A stretch of DNA of 46,042 bases from Paracoccaceae bacterium (lineage in GTDB: Bacteria > Pseudomonadota > Alphaproteobacteria > Rhodobacterales > Rhodobacteraceae), in assembly GCA_021741245.1 (NCBI GenBank), contig JAIOYF010000022.1, positions 1 to 46,042 of the forward strand. The letters are read 5' to 3'. The translations under genes and the position numbers were made by a program. How positions within the stretch are numbered: position 1 is the stretch's first letter; each line of letters starts with the position of its first letter. Positions 33,357 to 42,593 of the stretch are shown piece after piece. The notes beneath the pieces are model-generated. The model made no database searches, was not told the origin of the DNA, and was given only the letters and a program-made list of their open reading frames with translations.

Positions 33357-33950
33357 ATGACATATGACATTCTAAGCGCCCTGATCGTGTTTGCCCTCTC
33401 GACATCGATCACGCCGGGCCCAAACAACATGATGCTGCTTGCCTCGGGCGCTAACTTTGGGGTTCGCCGCACGATCCCGCATATGCTTGGCATCAGTCTT
33501 GGTCACGCCTTCATGGTGTTTCTTGTGGGGGTGGGGCTCGCTCAGGTATTCCATACCTATCCTCAGGCGGACCTGCTGCTGAAAGTGGCGGCGACTTTGT
33601 ACATGCTTTGGTTGGCGTGGAAGATTGCCAATGCTGCCCCGCCCGTGGAAGGGGCACCTTCGGGGGCCCCGTTTAGTTTCGCCCAAGCGGCGGCATTTCA
33701 ATGGGTCAATCCAAAGGCTTGGGCAATGGCGTTGACGGCGGTGACCGTCTATGCGCCGGAAGACACCTCTCTTGCCATGGCACAGATCGCTTTGGTGTTT
33801 GCGGCGGTCAATCTGCCTTCAGTCTCGGTCTGGGCGGTCGCAGGGCAAGCCGTGCGCCGCTGGCTGACCACCCGTCGCAGATTGAGGATGTTCAATGTGG
33901 GAATGGCGATCCTTCTGGTCGCCTCGCTTTGGCCGGTCTTGCGCGGCTAG
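33357..33950 (+). CDS. LysE-family amino-acid exporter
   Basis: A 197-aa membrane protein of the LysE/RhtB family. The N-terminal STSITPGPNNMMLLASGANF is the family signature, and five to six hydrophobic segments follow, with a conserved FQWVNPKAWAMAL. It exports an amino acid whose identity is not readable; the partner Lrp regulator presumably senses it. Start at ATG 33357 rather than TTG 33351. The stop shares a CTAG (33947-33950) with the convergent gene, so both stop codons overlap. Confidence 0.92.
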   Translation: MTYDILSALIVFALSTSITPGPNNMMLLASGANFGVRRTIPHMLGISLGHAFMVFLVGVGLAQVFHTYPQADLLLKVAATLYMLWLAWKIANAAPPVEGAPSGAPFSFAQAAAFQWVNPKAWAMALTAVTVYAPEDTSLAMAQIALVFAAVNLPSVSVWAVAGQAVRRWLTTRRRLRMFNVGMAILLVASLWPVLRG

Positions 33951-34945
33951 CGCAGCCAAAGCCCCTCGCGCTTGAGCGTATTGCGGATCACCTGCTCACG
34001 TCGGGGGAGATCATCACGATCAAACAGACCGCGCGCGCGACGACCCTGATTTTGATAGATCAGCGTCTTGATCGGCTGGTAGTCACGCAACACCTTCCTT
34101 TGCGGCTGCGCCGTGGCGGCCGCTTCCAAAACCTCAACCACACGGTCACTTTCACGCGCATAAAGCAGGGGCAGCGTGCGCCAATGGCAAGTGACCGTGC
34201 CGTCAAGGCCCGCCAGATCAGGCCCCGGTCGCCCCCCGCCAAAGGAATGAATGACCAAGGGCAGGGCGACCTGATCAAGCCAGGGGTTAAGTTCTTGCAG
34301 CGCCAGTTCCGGTGGCCGGTCTGTCGCAATGGACCGCGCATAGCTGAGGAACCGCGTGCCAAATCGGAGGGGGCTTTCGAAAAAGAACCATCCCGCGTTG
34401 AAATAAAGGTAGCGCTGCCAATATTCGTCAGGCTGGCCAAGGTCGAGGCTGCTTTCGAAATCAAGACCGAAACGGTCATACAATGATTTCCAGATCTCGG
34501 CGTAGCCGGGGCCGTAAAGTTCGATCTGCGGCCAGGTTCCTTCACGCCGCATGCTGGCCGAGGGGCAACCGAAGTCGAACCCGACGCTGGCAAAATCGTC
34601 AAGGATCAGCGTGTCTGTATCCAGAAACAAGAACGGCTCATCGGGCAGCGCAGTCAGCGCCTCGATCTTGTTGCCATAGGGGTACTCAACGCCGAAAACC
34701 TTGTTGTCAAAGGGGATAACCTCGGCCCCCAATTCGCCCAGAAGATCCCGCGCGGCGCTGTCCATCTGCGGGTTTCCGCGCCAAAGGGGGCCGGGTTGGG
34801 GTTCTGCGATCAGCAATCTGCCCGCGAAATCGGGGTTGGTTGCGCGCAAGGAGGCTGCCAGCAAAATCGCCTCGTACTGAAGCCGCCCCTTTTGGCCAAT
34901 GGCAACGATATTGAAGACTTGCCGTTGGGGCGTTTGCTCGGGCAT
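33947..34945 (-). CDS. Glycosyltransferase-like protein (nucleotide-diphosphosugar fold)
   Basis: 332 aa. The N-terminal half is Rossmann-like (FNIVAIGQKGRLQYEAILLA), with a DxD-type metal motif in FLFLDTDTLILDDF at about residue 108. YLYFNAGWFFFESP and a conserved His in LPLVIHSFGGGRPG follow. This resembles GT-A glycosyltransferases, but I cannot name a family or substrate. No signal peptide or membrane segment is seen. Confidence 0.6.
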   Translation of the reverse strand: MPEQTPQRQVFNIVAIGQKGRLQYEAILLAASLRATNPDFAGRLLIAEPQPGPLWRGNPQMDSAARDLLGELGAEVIPFDNKVFGVEYPYGNKIEALTALPDEPFLFLDTDTLILDDFASVGFDFGCPSASMRREGTWPQIELYGPGYAEIWKSLYDRFGLDFESSLDLGQPDEYWQRYLYFNAGWFFFESPLRFGTRFLSYARSIATDRPPELALQELNPWLDQVALPLVIHSFGGGRPGPDLAGLDGTVTCHWRTLPLLYARESDRVVEVLEAAATAQPQRKVLRDYQPIKTLIYQNQGRRARGLFDRDDLPRREQVIRNTLKREGLWLR

Positions 34946-35016
34946 GCTGGGGCTGCTTTTTCTTTGGTCTTCAGAATTCTTAACGCGTTTTTTTCTTCAT
35001 TCAAAGGACGTCGCGC

Positions 35017-35427
35017 ATGAAAATCAAACTTGCGGCCATTGTGTTCCCGCTTGCGAGTGCCGCGCTCGCCCAAGGATTCACCACGGCGGCTGAGGTGAAG
35101 CCGATTTTGCAAGCCACCAAGACAAACTGGGTTGCCCTGCGGGATTATGACGGCAATGACCTGTTGTACTTCACGCATCTGGAAAGCTGGAGGTGCGGAT
35201 TGGCGCAGGTGCGGTTTTCCGTAAATTCTACTGCCGCCACGCGGGTGTGGGAGATGGAACCTTGTTATGAGGGGACCGCCCAGCCCAATGTCCTAAAGCT
35301 GGAGGATCACTTGCCCTATATCGTGATCCCGCAAGGTATGACCAACACGGTCAGCGTGGTTGTGGTTTATGATGATGGCACCGAGGATCGTGCTGACTTT
35401 GAACGCAAAGCCATTCTGATGCCATGA
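35017..35427 (+). CDS. Small exported protein, unrecognised
   Basis: 136 aa. The signal peptide MKIKLAAIVFPLASAALAQG is short and probably cut after ALA. The mature part (~118 aa) has two cysteines (in WRCGLAQV and MEPCYEG), which could form a periplasmic disulfide, and ends in a beta-rich stretch. I do not recognise a family. It stands alone between a convergent-region glycosyltransferase gene (divergent, 71 bases away) and the metal importer operon, 130 bases downstream. Confidence 0.7.
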   Translation: MKIKLAAIVFPLASAALAQGFTTAAEVKPILQATKTNWVALRDYDGNDLLYFTHLESWRCGLAQVRFSVNSTAATRVWEMEPCYEGTAQPNVLKLEDHLPYIVIPQGMTNTVSVVVVYDDGTEDRADFERKAILMP

Positions 35428-35470
35428 TCGCAGGGCCGCTCTTTGGGCCTCTGCGCGCGCATCAATTAAT

Positions 35471-35520
35471 TGCGAATGGTTCTCAGTATCATTGACATTG
35501 AGAACCAATCGCATACTTAA
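35471..35520 (+). promoter_or_regulatory. Fur-family-like operator overlapping the sit promoter
   Basis: TGCGAATGGTTCTCA (35471-35485) is mirrored by TGAGAACCAATCGCA (35499-35513), with one mismatch in 15, making a large palindrome. A consensus -35 TTGACA (35492-35497) lies inside it, with a -10-like TACTTA or ACTTAA at 35514-35520. A Fur-family repressor bound here would block RNA polymerase. In Rhodobacterales the manganese regulator Mur controls sit genes, so Mur is the best guess; the regulator gene is not in this window. Confidence 0.7.
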
Positions 35521-35557
35521 GAAAGGACACAGGACGTGATCACAGGTGGCAACCGCA

Positions 35558-36505
35558 ATGCTGACGCGACGATCCTTGCTTGGGCTGATGGGCGCCTCAA
35601 CGCTGCCCTTTGCGATGGTGGGACGGGGTGTCGCCGCCAATACGCCAAAGCTGGTCGCCACGACCGGGATGATCGCTGATGCAGCACGGCGCATCTCTGG
35701 CCTGCCAGTAACAGCACTGATGGGGCCGGGGCTTGACCCTCATGGTCACCGCGCGACACGCAACGATATCCTTGCCCTGTCGCGCGCGGATTTGGTGCTG
35801 TGGCATGGCCTTAATCTTGAGGCGCAGATGGAACGACTGATGACCGATCTGGCCAAACGAAAGCCGGTTGTCGCTGTCGCCGAATCTCTGGACGGGACGC
35901 TCTTGCTGGCCAATCCCGCTTACCCGGATCGGCCAGACCCCCATGTGTGGTTCGATCCCGCGCTATGGTCCGAGGTGACCAAGGCTGTTGAGGCGGCAGT
36001 TGCCCCCTTTGCTGAACTAGCCCCGGCGCAAGGAACGGTGTTTCGCCAAGAGATTGCCGTTCTGGGCGATTACGCCGCCACGATCCTTGCAACGATACCG
36101 GCTGAAAAGCGTGTTTTGGTAACGGCCCATGACGCGTTTTCGTATTTTGGCCGGGCCTATGACATTGAGGTGCAGGGCATTCAGGGCATATCAACCGACT
36201 CCGAGGCTGGTGTGTCGCGCATTTCAGATTTGGTGAACCTGTTGGTTGATCGAAAGATCCCGGCGGTTTTTGTCGAAAGCTCTGTCTCGGACCGTTCCAT
36301 CCGCGCGCTGATCGAGGGGGCTGCGGCGCAGGGCCATAGCGTTCAGATCGGGGGGGAGTTGTTTTCCGATGCGATGGGTCCCGATGGCAGCTATGAAGGC
36401 AGCTATCTTGGGATGTTCGACCATAATGTCACAACCATAGCCCGCGCCCTTGGTGGGCGAGCACCCGAGCGTGGTGCGGTTGGCAAACTTGGTTTGGCGG
36501 GCTGA
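35558..36505 (+). CDS. sitA: Metal ABC transporter, substrate-binding protein (Mn/Fe type)
   Basis: 315 aa from ATG 35558 (AGGTGG at 35543-35548); GTG 35546 is possible. The N-terminus MLTRRSLLGLMGASTLPFAM has twin arginines, suggesting Tat export. Metal ligands of cluster 9 proteins are visible: His in LDPHGHRAT, His in DPHVWFDP, Glu in FVESSVSDRS and Asp in LFSDAMG. Glu in the third position, and no His-rich loop, favour Mn(II)/Fe(II) over zinc. First gene of a four-gene importer operon behind a Fur-type operator. Confidence 0.9.
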   Translation: MLTRRSLLGLMGASTLPFAMVGRGVAANTPKLVATTGMIADAARRISGLPVTALMGPGLDPHGHRATRNDILALSRADLVLWHGLNLEAQMERLMTDLAKRKPVVAVAESLDGTLLLANPAYPDRPDPHVWFDPALWSEVTKAVEAAVAPFAELAPAQGTVFRQEIAVLGDYAATILATIPAEKRVLVTAHDAFSYFGRAYDIEVQGIQGISTDSEAGVSRISDLVNLLVDRKIPAVFVESSVSDRSIRALIEGAAAQGHSVQIGGELFSDAMGPDGSYEGSYLGMFDHNVTTIARALGGRAPERGAVGKLGLAG

Positions 36506-37254
36506 TGTCCCCAATCTCACCGCCATCAGACGGGGCCGTTTTCATTTCGGATCTGAGCGTCCGCTATGATGGGTCAACGGCACTCGATGGCGTGACGGCC
36601 AGAATTCCGCGCGGGTCAATGACGGCGATCATAGGTCCCAATGGTGCGGGCAAATCAACGCTTTTGAAGGCGGTCTTGGGGTTGGAGCCTTCGTCGGGCA
36701 CGGCCCTTGTTTTTGGCAGGCCTGTGGCCGAGGGGATGCACCGAATAGCTTACGTTCCGCAACGCGCGGCGGTGGACTGGGGCTTTCCGGTGCGGGTTAT
36801 CGATGTTGTCTTGATGGGGGCCTACCGCCAAACCGGGCTGCTTGGCCGCGTGACGCCCGAATTGCGCCAGCATGCGCAGACGTGTCTTGAGCGCGTCGGG
36901 ATGGAGGCCTTCGCCGCCCGCCAGATCGGCGCGCTGTCGGGCGGGCAACAACAACGCGTGTTTCTGGCCCGCGCCTTGGCCCAGAAGGCCGAGCTTTATG
37001 TGCTGGATGAACCCTTTGCTGGTGTCGATGTGGCAACCGAGGCGGCGCTGATTTCCGTCTTGAAATCCTTGCGGGATGAGGGCGCGACCATCATTGCCGT
37101 GCATCACGACCTGTCGACCGTTGCCGCCTATTTTGACCATGTCTTGATGCTGAACCGCCGCACCGTCGCCGAAGGGCCAGTTGCCACAACCTTTACGCCC
37201 CAAATCATTGGGCAAACCTATGGCGGCACGATGATGATGGCGGCATCTGCCTGA
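36505..37254 (+). CDS. sitB: Metal ABC transporter, ATP-binding protein
   Basis: 249 aa. Walker A is GPNGAGKST (44-52), the ABC signature LSGGQ is at 144-148, and Walker B ends LDEP (167-170), with the switch His in AVHHDLS. It hydrolyses ATP to drive metal uptake through the two permeases encoded next. Its ATG overlaps the sitA stop by one base, and its stop overlaps the next start. Confidence 0.95.
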   Translation: MSPISPPSDGAVFISDLSVRYDGSTALDGVTARIPRGSMTAIIGPNGAGKSTLLKAVLGLEPSSGTALVFGRPVAEGMHRIAYVPQRAAVDWGFPVRVIDVVLMGAYRQTGLLGRVTPELRQHAQTCLERVGMEAFAARQIGALSGGQQQRVFLARALAQKAELYVLDEPFAGVDVATEAALISVLKSLRDEGATIIAVHHDLSTVAAYFDHVLMLNRRTVAEGPVATTFTPQIIGQTYGGTMMMAASA

Positions 37255-38105
37255 TGCTGGCCGCTCTTTTGTTGCAGGCGGGCTATAATGCCGCCCTTGT
37301 CAGCATCGGTGCAGCCCTTTTGGGGGCGGCTGCAGGGGGGGCTGGGACATTCCTGATCCTGCGCCGACGGGCGTTGATGTCAGACGCGATGGCCCATGCG
37401 ACGTTGCCGGGAATTGGACTGGCTTTCCTGATTGCGGTGGCCCTTGGCGGGGATGGGCGCTTTTTGCCCGGCCTGATGCTGGGGGCGGCGGTGACGGCAG
37501 GTCTTGGCCTTTGGTCTGTGCAGCGACTGAGCAAAAGATTGCCCGAGGACGCGGCGACGGGTGCGGTCTTATCCTCGTTCTACGGTTTTGGGATCGTGCT
37601 GCTGACGGTTATTCAGGGCCTCGGCGTGGGCCGCCCGGCGGGGCTGGAGACGGTCTTGCTTGGTTCCACCGCTGGGATGTTGCGGGCCGATGCCGTAGTG
37701 ATCGCATCGGGCGGGGCGCTGATCGTGGCTGCGCTTTGGGTGCTGCGCCGCCCCTTGGCGATGGTGGCCTTTGATCCGATGCATGCGCGCTTGTCTGGGC
37801 TGAACCCACAGCGCCTTGACCTGATCCTTCTGGCCCTTGTGCTGGGGGTAGTGCTTGTGGGGCTGAATGTGACGGGGTTGATCCTGATCGTCGCCTTGAT
37901 CGTGACGCCAGCGGTCACGGCCCGGTTGTGGACGCATACGGTGACGGGGATGGCCACAGTGGCCGCCGGGATCGGGGCGGGCTGTGGGTATGTGGGGGCG
38001 GCAATCTCCGCTGCGGTGCCGGATTTGCCGACAGGGCCGGTGATCGTCTTGCTGGCAACGGCGATTTTTGCGGCCTCCCTTTTGCTCAGGCCACGTCATG
38101 GCTGA
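37254..38105 (+). CDS. sitC: Metal ABC transporter, permease 1
   Basis: A 283-aa ABC-3 family permease with about eight hydrophobic segments. The RRRALMSDAMAHATLPGIGL stretch is the conserved region contacting the ATPase, and VGLNVTGLILIVALIVTPA is the typical core. It overlaps both neighbours (sitB by one base, sitD by eight). Confidence 0.93.
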   Translation: MLAALLLQAGYNAALVSIGAALLGAAAGGAGTFLILRRRALMSDAMAHATLPGIGLAFLIAVALGGDGRFLPGLMLGAAVTAGLGLWSVQRLSKRLPEDAATGAVLSSFYGFGIVLLTVIQGLGVGRPAGLETVLLGSTAGMLRADAVVIASGGALIVAALWVLRRPLAMVAFDPMHARLSGLNPQRLDLILLALVLGVVLVGLNVTGLILIVALIVTPAVTARLWTHTVTGMATVAAGIGAGCGYVGAAISAAVPDLPTGPVIVLLATAIFAASLLLRPRHG

Positions 38106-39009
38106 GTTTCTTGCCCTTTCGCTGCCGCCGATCTTGATTGCCTGTCTTGCGGCCCTTGCCTGTGCCTTGCCCGGAAACTTCTTGCTGTTGTCGCGCCGGT
38201 CCATGTTGGGCGACGCGATAAGCCATGTTGTTCTGCCCGGCATCGTCTGTGCCTTTCTGATCACTGGATCGGCGTCAGGCTGGGTGATGGGGGCGGGGGC
38301 CTTGGCGACAGCCGGACTATCCGCGCTGCTGATCGAGGGTGTTAGTCGCCGTGCCCGGATGGATACGGGGGCGGCAATGGCTGTGGTTTTTACCGCCATG
38401 TTTGCGCTTGGCGTGGTCTTGCTGGAGGTGAGCGGCACATCTGGTATCCACCTTGATGTCGAACACGCGCTTTACGGAAATCTGGAAAGTTTGATCTGGC
38501 TATCGGCCACGGGACTGGAAAGCCTGTCAGACCCGACCGCGCTGGCGGATCTGCCGCCCGAATTACCACGGCTTGCCCTGATCGCCTTTTCCATCGCGAC
38601 TGCCCTTTGGGTAGGCTGGCGGCCTTTGGTGGTCACCAGCTTTGATCCCGTATTTGCGCGCACCCAAGGCGTTCCCACCCATCTGGTCACGGCGGGCCTG
38701 ACTGCCGCAACCGCGCTTGCCGCCGTGGCGGCATTTCAAGCGGTCGGGTCAATCCTGACCATCGCCATGCTGATCTGCCCTCCGGCCACGGCACGCGTGT
38801 TGACCCGTCGGCTGACGACCCAGGTCGCCGCCTCCTGCGGCTTTGCGCTGAGTGCGGCTATTCTTGGTTATGTTTTGGCAGGCTATGTGCCGCTTTGGCT
38901 GGGGCTGCCCTTTACCGTCTCGGCCGCGGGCATGATCGCCACGGTTGCGGGTTTGCAATTGGCGCTTGCCGCGACAATCCCTTTCCAAGCGGGCGCCTCG
39001 CGCCTATAA
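38098..39009 (+). CDS. sitD: Metal ABC transporter, permease 2
   Basis: 303 aa, also ABC-3 family. It has the equivalent SRRSMLGDAISHVVLPGI coupling region and ~8 membrane segments, ending in a SAAGMIATVAGLQLALA helix. ATG 38098 overlaps the sitC stop. Two different permeases, as in SitABCD/MntABCD, probably form a heterodimer. hisB follows after only 33 bases with no visible terminator. Confidence 0.93.
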   Translation: MAEFLALSLPPILIACLAALACALPGNFLLLSRRSMLGDAISHVVLPGIVCAFLITGSASGWVMGAGALATAGLSALLIEGVSRRARMDTGAAMAVVFTAMFALGVVLLEVSGTSGIHLDVEHALYGNLESLIWLSATGLESLSDPTALADLPPELPRLALIAFSIATALWVGWRPLVVTSFDPVFARTQGVPTHLVTAGLTAATALAAVAAFQAVGSILTIAMLICPPATARVLTRRLTTQVAASCGFALSAAILGYVLAGYVPLWLGLPFTVSAAGMIATVAGLQLALAATIPFQAGASRL

Positions 39010-39042
39010 CGCCGCACAAACCCACAAAAAGGGGCCACTACG

Positions 39043-39630
39043 ATGCGCCAAGCCGAGATCACCCGCCAAACGGCCGAGACGGAGATTTCCGTTGCCATCA
39101 ATCTGGATGGCACGGGCCGCTATGATGTGAAAACCGGTGTCGGCTTTTTCGACCATATGGTGGACCAACTGGCACGCCATTCGCTGATTGATATCACGTT
39201 GACGGCAAAGGGTGATTTGCACATCGACGATCATCACACGGTTGAAGATTGCGGCATCGCCTTGGGGCAAGCCCTGTCGCGGGCTTTGGGTGATAAGACC
39301 GGAATCCGCCGCTATGGCCATTTCAACCTTGCGATGGATGATACGCAGGTGGCCTGCGCCCTTGATCTGTCGGCGCGCCCCATCCTTGTGTGGAACCTGC
39401 CCTTTCCGACGGCCAAGATCGGCGCGTTCGATACGGAACTGGTGCGAGAGTTTTTTCAGGCACTGGCCACGCACGGCGGCATAACGCTGCATGTCGATCT
39501 GGTGCATGGGATCAACAGCCACCACATCGCCGAGGCGGCGTTCAAGTCGGTGGCGCGGGCTTTGCGCATGGCGGTCGAGCATGACCCGCGCATGGCGGGT
39601 GTTTTGCCCTCAACCAAGGGCGCGCTATGA
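39043..39630 (+). CDS. hisB: Imidazoleglycerol-phosphate dehydratase
   Basis: 195 aa, the single-function form. It removes water from imidazoleglycerol phosphate in histidine synthesis. Metal-binding motifs are [17 protein letters not shown] and [16 protein letters not shown]; the N-terminal [16 protein letters not shown] is also typical. AAAGGGGCC precedes ATG 39043. It overlaps hisH by four bases. Confidence 0.96.
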   Translation: MRQAEITRQTAETEISVAINLDGTGRYDVKTGVGFFDHMVDQLARHSLIDITLTAKGDLHIDDHHTVEDCGIALGQALSRALGDKTGIRRYGHFNLAMDDTQVACALDLSARPILVWNLPFPTAKIGAFDTELVREFFQALATHGGITLHVDLVHGINSHHIAEAAFKSVARALRMAVEHDPRMAGVLPSTKGAL

Positions 39631-40268
39631 CGCTGACAGTCCTTGTCGATTACGACAGCGGCAACCTGCATTCCGCGGAAAAGGCCTTTCAACGCATGGC
39701 GCTTGAATGTGGCGCGGGTGAAATCCTTGTCTCGTCGCGCCCCGAGGATGTGTCCCGCGCCGACCGGATCGTTTTGCCAGGCGACGGGGCCTTTCCAGCC
39801 TGCCGCCGTGCCTTGGGCGAATATGGCGGGCTGTTCGAGGCGATTGAAGAGGCGGTCACACTAAGGGCACGACCCTTTCTGGGCATCTGTGTTGGCATGC
39901 AGATGATGGCGACATGGGGCCGCGAGTATGAAGATACCCGTGGTTTTGGTTGGGTCGCGGGTGAGGTCGTCAAGATCACGCCAGCAGACCCCAAGCTGAA
40001 GGTGCCGCATATGGGGTGGAATGATCTGGTCATCGATCATGCACACCCGGTGCTGGCGGGGGTGCAAACGGGTGAGCACGCCTATTTCGTACACTCCTAC
40101 CACTTTCAAGTGGATGACGCGGCCGAGCGTCTGGCCCATTGTGATTATGCGGGCGATATCACGGCGATCATTGGCCGCGATACCATGGTCGGAACTCAGT
40201 TCCACCCCGAAAAATCGCAGGCGACCGGTTTGCGCATTATTGCCAATTTCTTGCAATGGAAGCCGTGA
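39627..40268 (+). CDS. hisH: Imidazole glycerol phosphate synthase, glutaminase subunit
   Basis: 213 aa class I glutamine amidotransferase. The nucleophile Cys is in [12 protein letters not shown], and the His-Glu pair is in [10 protein letters not shown]. It supplies ammonia to HisF, encoded 2.3 kb downstream. ATGA overlap with hisB. Confidence 0.96.
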   Translation: MTLTVLVDYDSGNLHSAEKAFQRMALECGAGEILVSSRPEDVSRADRIVLPGDGAFPACRRALGEYGGLFEAIEEAVTLRARPFLGICVGMQMMATWGREYEDTRGFGWVAGEVVKITPADPKLKVPHMGWNDLVIDHAHPVLAGVQTGEHAYFVHSYHFQVDDAAERLAHCDYAGDITAIIGRDTMVGTQFHPEKSQATGLRIIANFLQWKP

Positions 40269-40297
40269 CCGGGGCCAGATTCGGCTAGAGTCTTTTT
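40261..40297 (+). terminator. Weak terminator after hisH
   Basis: AGCCG (40261-40265) pairs with CGGCT (40282-40286) across a GC-rich loop, with TTTTT at 40293-40297. The stem is short and the T-run is six bases away, so this is a weak candidate between convergent hisH and the EamA transporter. Confidence 0.35.
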
Positions 40298-41190
40298 ATA
40301 TTCGAACCTTTGACCCGTTGTTTGAACAGCCGACCGTCAATCGCGGCCAGACCAAGGGCAATCAGGGCAAAACCAGCAATATGGTGGGGCAAAAGCCGCT
40401 CGCCCAAGAAAACCGCCCCAAGGGCGACAGCACTGACCGGGATCAGAAAGGTTACGATTGACAGATTTGTCGCGCCCGCGCTGGCCAGCACCTTGAAGTA
40501 GATCAGATAGGCAAGGGCGGTTGAAAGGCTGGCAATACCCACGACCGCCGCCGCAACGGGAAACCCCGGCCAGCCCAGGGTCCAGGGGCGATCAAACCAG
40601 ATCATCACAGGCAACAAAATGACAGCCGAGGCTGTAACCTGCCCGAAGGCCGTGGTCAGCGGCGCGATTCCCATCCGCTTGAACCGACGCCCCCAAACCC
40701 CTGCCAGACCATAGGACAGCGCCGCCGCAAGGCACATCAATTTTGCCAAAACCTCGCCTTGCATGTCGGCCCCGGCCATCATGACGATGACCCCGCCAAA
40801 CCCAAGCGCCAGCCCTGCCGCCTTGGCCGGTGTGATCCGTTCATCCTTGGTCGCCAGATGCGCCACGATGACCGTAAACAGGGGCGTGGTCGCATTCAGG
40901 ATCGAGGCAAGCCCACCGGTGATCTGGCCCTGAGCGATGACGAAAAGGGAATAGGGCAGCACATTGTTGAAAAGCCCCATCACAGCGAAAACACGCCAAT
41001 CGGCGACCTTTGGAAAGGGCGTGCGCAACAGCGTCATGGCCGCCGCCAAGAAAACCGCCGCCAGTGCCACGCGCAACCAGACAATGGCCAAAGCAGGCAA
41101 GCCCTGTACTGCGATTTCAACACAAAAAAAGGATCCCCCCCAAAGCAAGGAGAGGACCCCGATCAAACCCCAATCGCGTGCTGTCATCAT
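40285..41190 (-). CDS. EamA/DMT-family transporter
   Basis: A 301-aa membrane protein with ten predicted segments arranged as two EamA repeats (WGLIGVLSLLWGGSFFCVEI opens the first; LAAALSYGLAGVWGRRFKRM the second). Such transporters export metabolites or amino acids; the substrate is not readable. AAAGGGGG on the minus strand supports the ATG at 41190. It lies on the opposite strand inside the histidine block. Confidence 0.9.
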   Translation of the reverse strand: MMTARDWGLIGVLSLLWGGSFFCVEIAVQGLPALAIVWLRVALAAVFLAAAMTLLRTPFPKVADWRVFAVMGLFNNVLPYSLFVIAQGQITGGLASILNATTPLFTVIVAHLATKDERITPAKAAGLALGFGGVIVMMAGADMQGEVLAKLMCLAAALSYGLAGVWGRRFKRMGIAPLTTAFGQVTASAVILLPVMIWFDRPWTLGWPGFPVAAAVVGIASLSTALAYLIYFKVLASAGATNLSIVTFLIPVSAVALGAVFLGERLLPHHIAGFALIALGLAAIDGRLFKQRVKGSNIKRL

Positions 41191-41247
41191 ACGCCCCCTT
41201 TTGGCTCTCATAGCCTGAGGCTGCGTGACCTGCGACCCGAAGTTTGC

Positions 41248-41649
41248 TTAATTCACGCGGAACCAAGTGCCGCCATCGCGGCAAAACCCCAAGACACAGC
41301 CCGAGATTGCAAGGCCATTCCCCTGAAGCACCATTTTGGAATTATAGGTTTTGTCACGGTCCGGCGACCAGACTTTGCCCTCGCCATAGGCACCGTCGCC
41401 TTGGGCAACCATATCCCAGACGATCTTCTTGCCCACATTGTCAGACTTGATCTCTTTGCCTGTGCCGTCAAAGGCCTTGATCAATGTGCCACAAATCTTG
41501 GGCCCGCAGGCCTTTACATCGACATGGCCAAAGTTGCCATTGTCGTCGGGCTTTGTCTTCCAAACCCCATAAACCGGATCAGCCAAGGCTGATCCCGCAA
41601 CCAGCACGATTGCCAAGCCAAGTGCTGCACGATGTAGAAACCGTTCCAT
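41248..41649 (-). CDS. DUF2147-family exported protein
   Basis: 133 aa. The signal peptide [20 protein letters not shown] ends near ALADP. The DUF2147 body follows ([34 protein letters not shown]; ending [16 protein letters not shown]). Four cysteines could form periplasmic disulfides. GGAGGAGG upstream fixes ATG 41649. It is divergent from hisA. Confidence 0.9.
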   Translation of the reverse strand: MERFLHRAALGLAIVLVAGSALADPVYGVWKTKPDDNGNFGHVDVKACGPKICGTLIKAFDGTGKEIKSDNVGKKIVWDMVAQGDGAYGEGKVWSPDRDKTYNSKMVLQGNGLAISGCVLGFCRDGGTWFRVN

Positions 41650-41792
41650 CGGGTCCTCCTCCAAAAAACCTGTTCATATTGTCTGCCAGCCCGGTTTCCG
41701 CCGCAACAGTGACGTTGGGTATCAGGGCTGTGGCAAAGGTCTTGGCATCACGCCCCGTCCGTGCCAAAGGGGGCCAAAATCGGAGAATGCGC

Positions 41793-42512
41793 ATGATCTT
41801 GTACCCCGCCATTGACCTCAAAGACGGAAAATGTGTGCGCCTTCTGCGCGGTGAGATGTCGGCAGCGACCGTTTTTGGCGATGATCCAGCAGCGCAGGCC
41901 GCGAAATTCGAGGCAGCAGGCTGTGAATGGCTGCATCTCGTCGACCTGAACGGGGCATTCGCCGGCCAGCCTGTGAACGCCGCGGCGGTTGAGGCGATCT
42001 TGGCCCGGATCAAGGTGCCAGCGCAGCTGGGCGGTGGCATCCGCGACATGGCGACGATTGAGATGTGGTTGGAAAAAGGCTTGGCGCGGGTGATTCTGGG
42101 CACGGTTGCGGTGGAAGACCCCGATCTGGTGCGCGCCGCCGCCCGCGCCTTTCCGGGCAAGGTGGCCGTGGGGATTGATGCGCGCAAAGGCTTTGTCGCC
42201 ACAAAAGGCTGGGCCGAGGAAACAGCGGTTCAGGCCACCGATCTTGCCCGCAGCTTTGAAGATGCGGGTGTGGCCGCGATCATCTACACCGACATCGACC
42301 GGGATGGTGCGATGCAAGGACCGAATATCGAGGCTACGCACGCACTTGCGCAGGCGGTGTCTATCCCCGTGATCGCGAGCGGTGGGGTGAGCCGGATGGA
42401 GGATCTGATTGCACTGCGCGATACCGGGATCATCGCGGGTGCAATCTCGGGTCGGGCGCTTTATGATGGTGCGATCGACTTGGCGGCAGCCCTGCGCAGC
42501 TTGCACGCCTGA
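41793..42512 (+). CDS. hisA: ProFAR isomerase
   Basis: A 239-aa (beta/alpha)8-barrel enzyme converting ProFAR to PRFAR in histidine synthesis. Asp8 in [13 protein letters not shown] and the paired Asp in [10 protein letters not shown] are the catalytic acids. QLGGGIRD and VIASGGVSR are phosphate-binding loops. GGAG (41782-41785) is best spaced for ATG 41793, not the ATG at 41787. Confidence 0.96.
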   Translation: MILYPAIDLKDGKCVRLLRGEMSAATVFGDDPAAQAAKFEAAGCEWLHLVDLNGAFAGQPVNAAAVEAILARIKVPAQLGGGIRDMATIEMWLEKGLARVILGTVAVEDPDLVRAAARAFPGKVAVGIDARKGFVATKGWAEETAVQATDLARSFEDAGVAAIIYTDIDRDGAMQGPNIEATHALAQAVSIPVIASGGVSRMEDLIALRDTGIIAGAISGRALYDGAIDLAAALRSLHA

Positions 42513-42593
42513 GCAAAACGGGTCGGGCAAGGGGTGACTGCCCCCTTTCCTCTGTCCGTCGCAGGCGCTAGGGAATGGGCAGAGGAGAAATCC

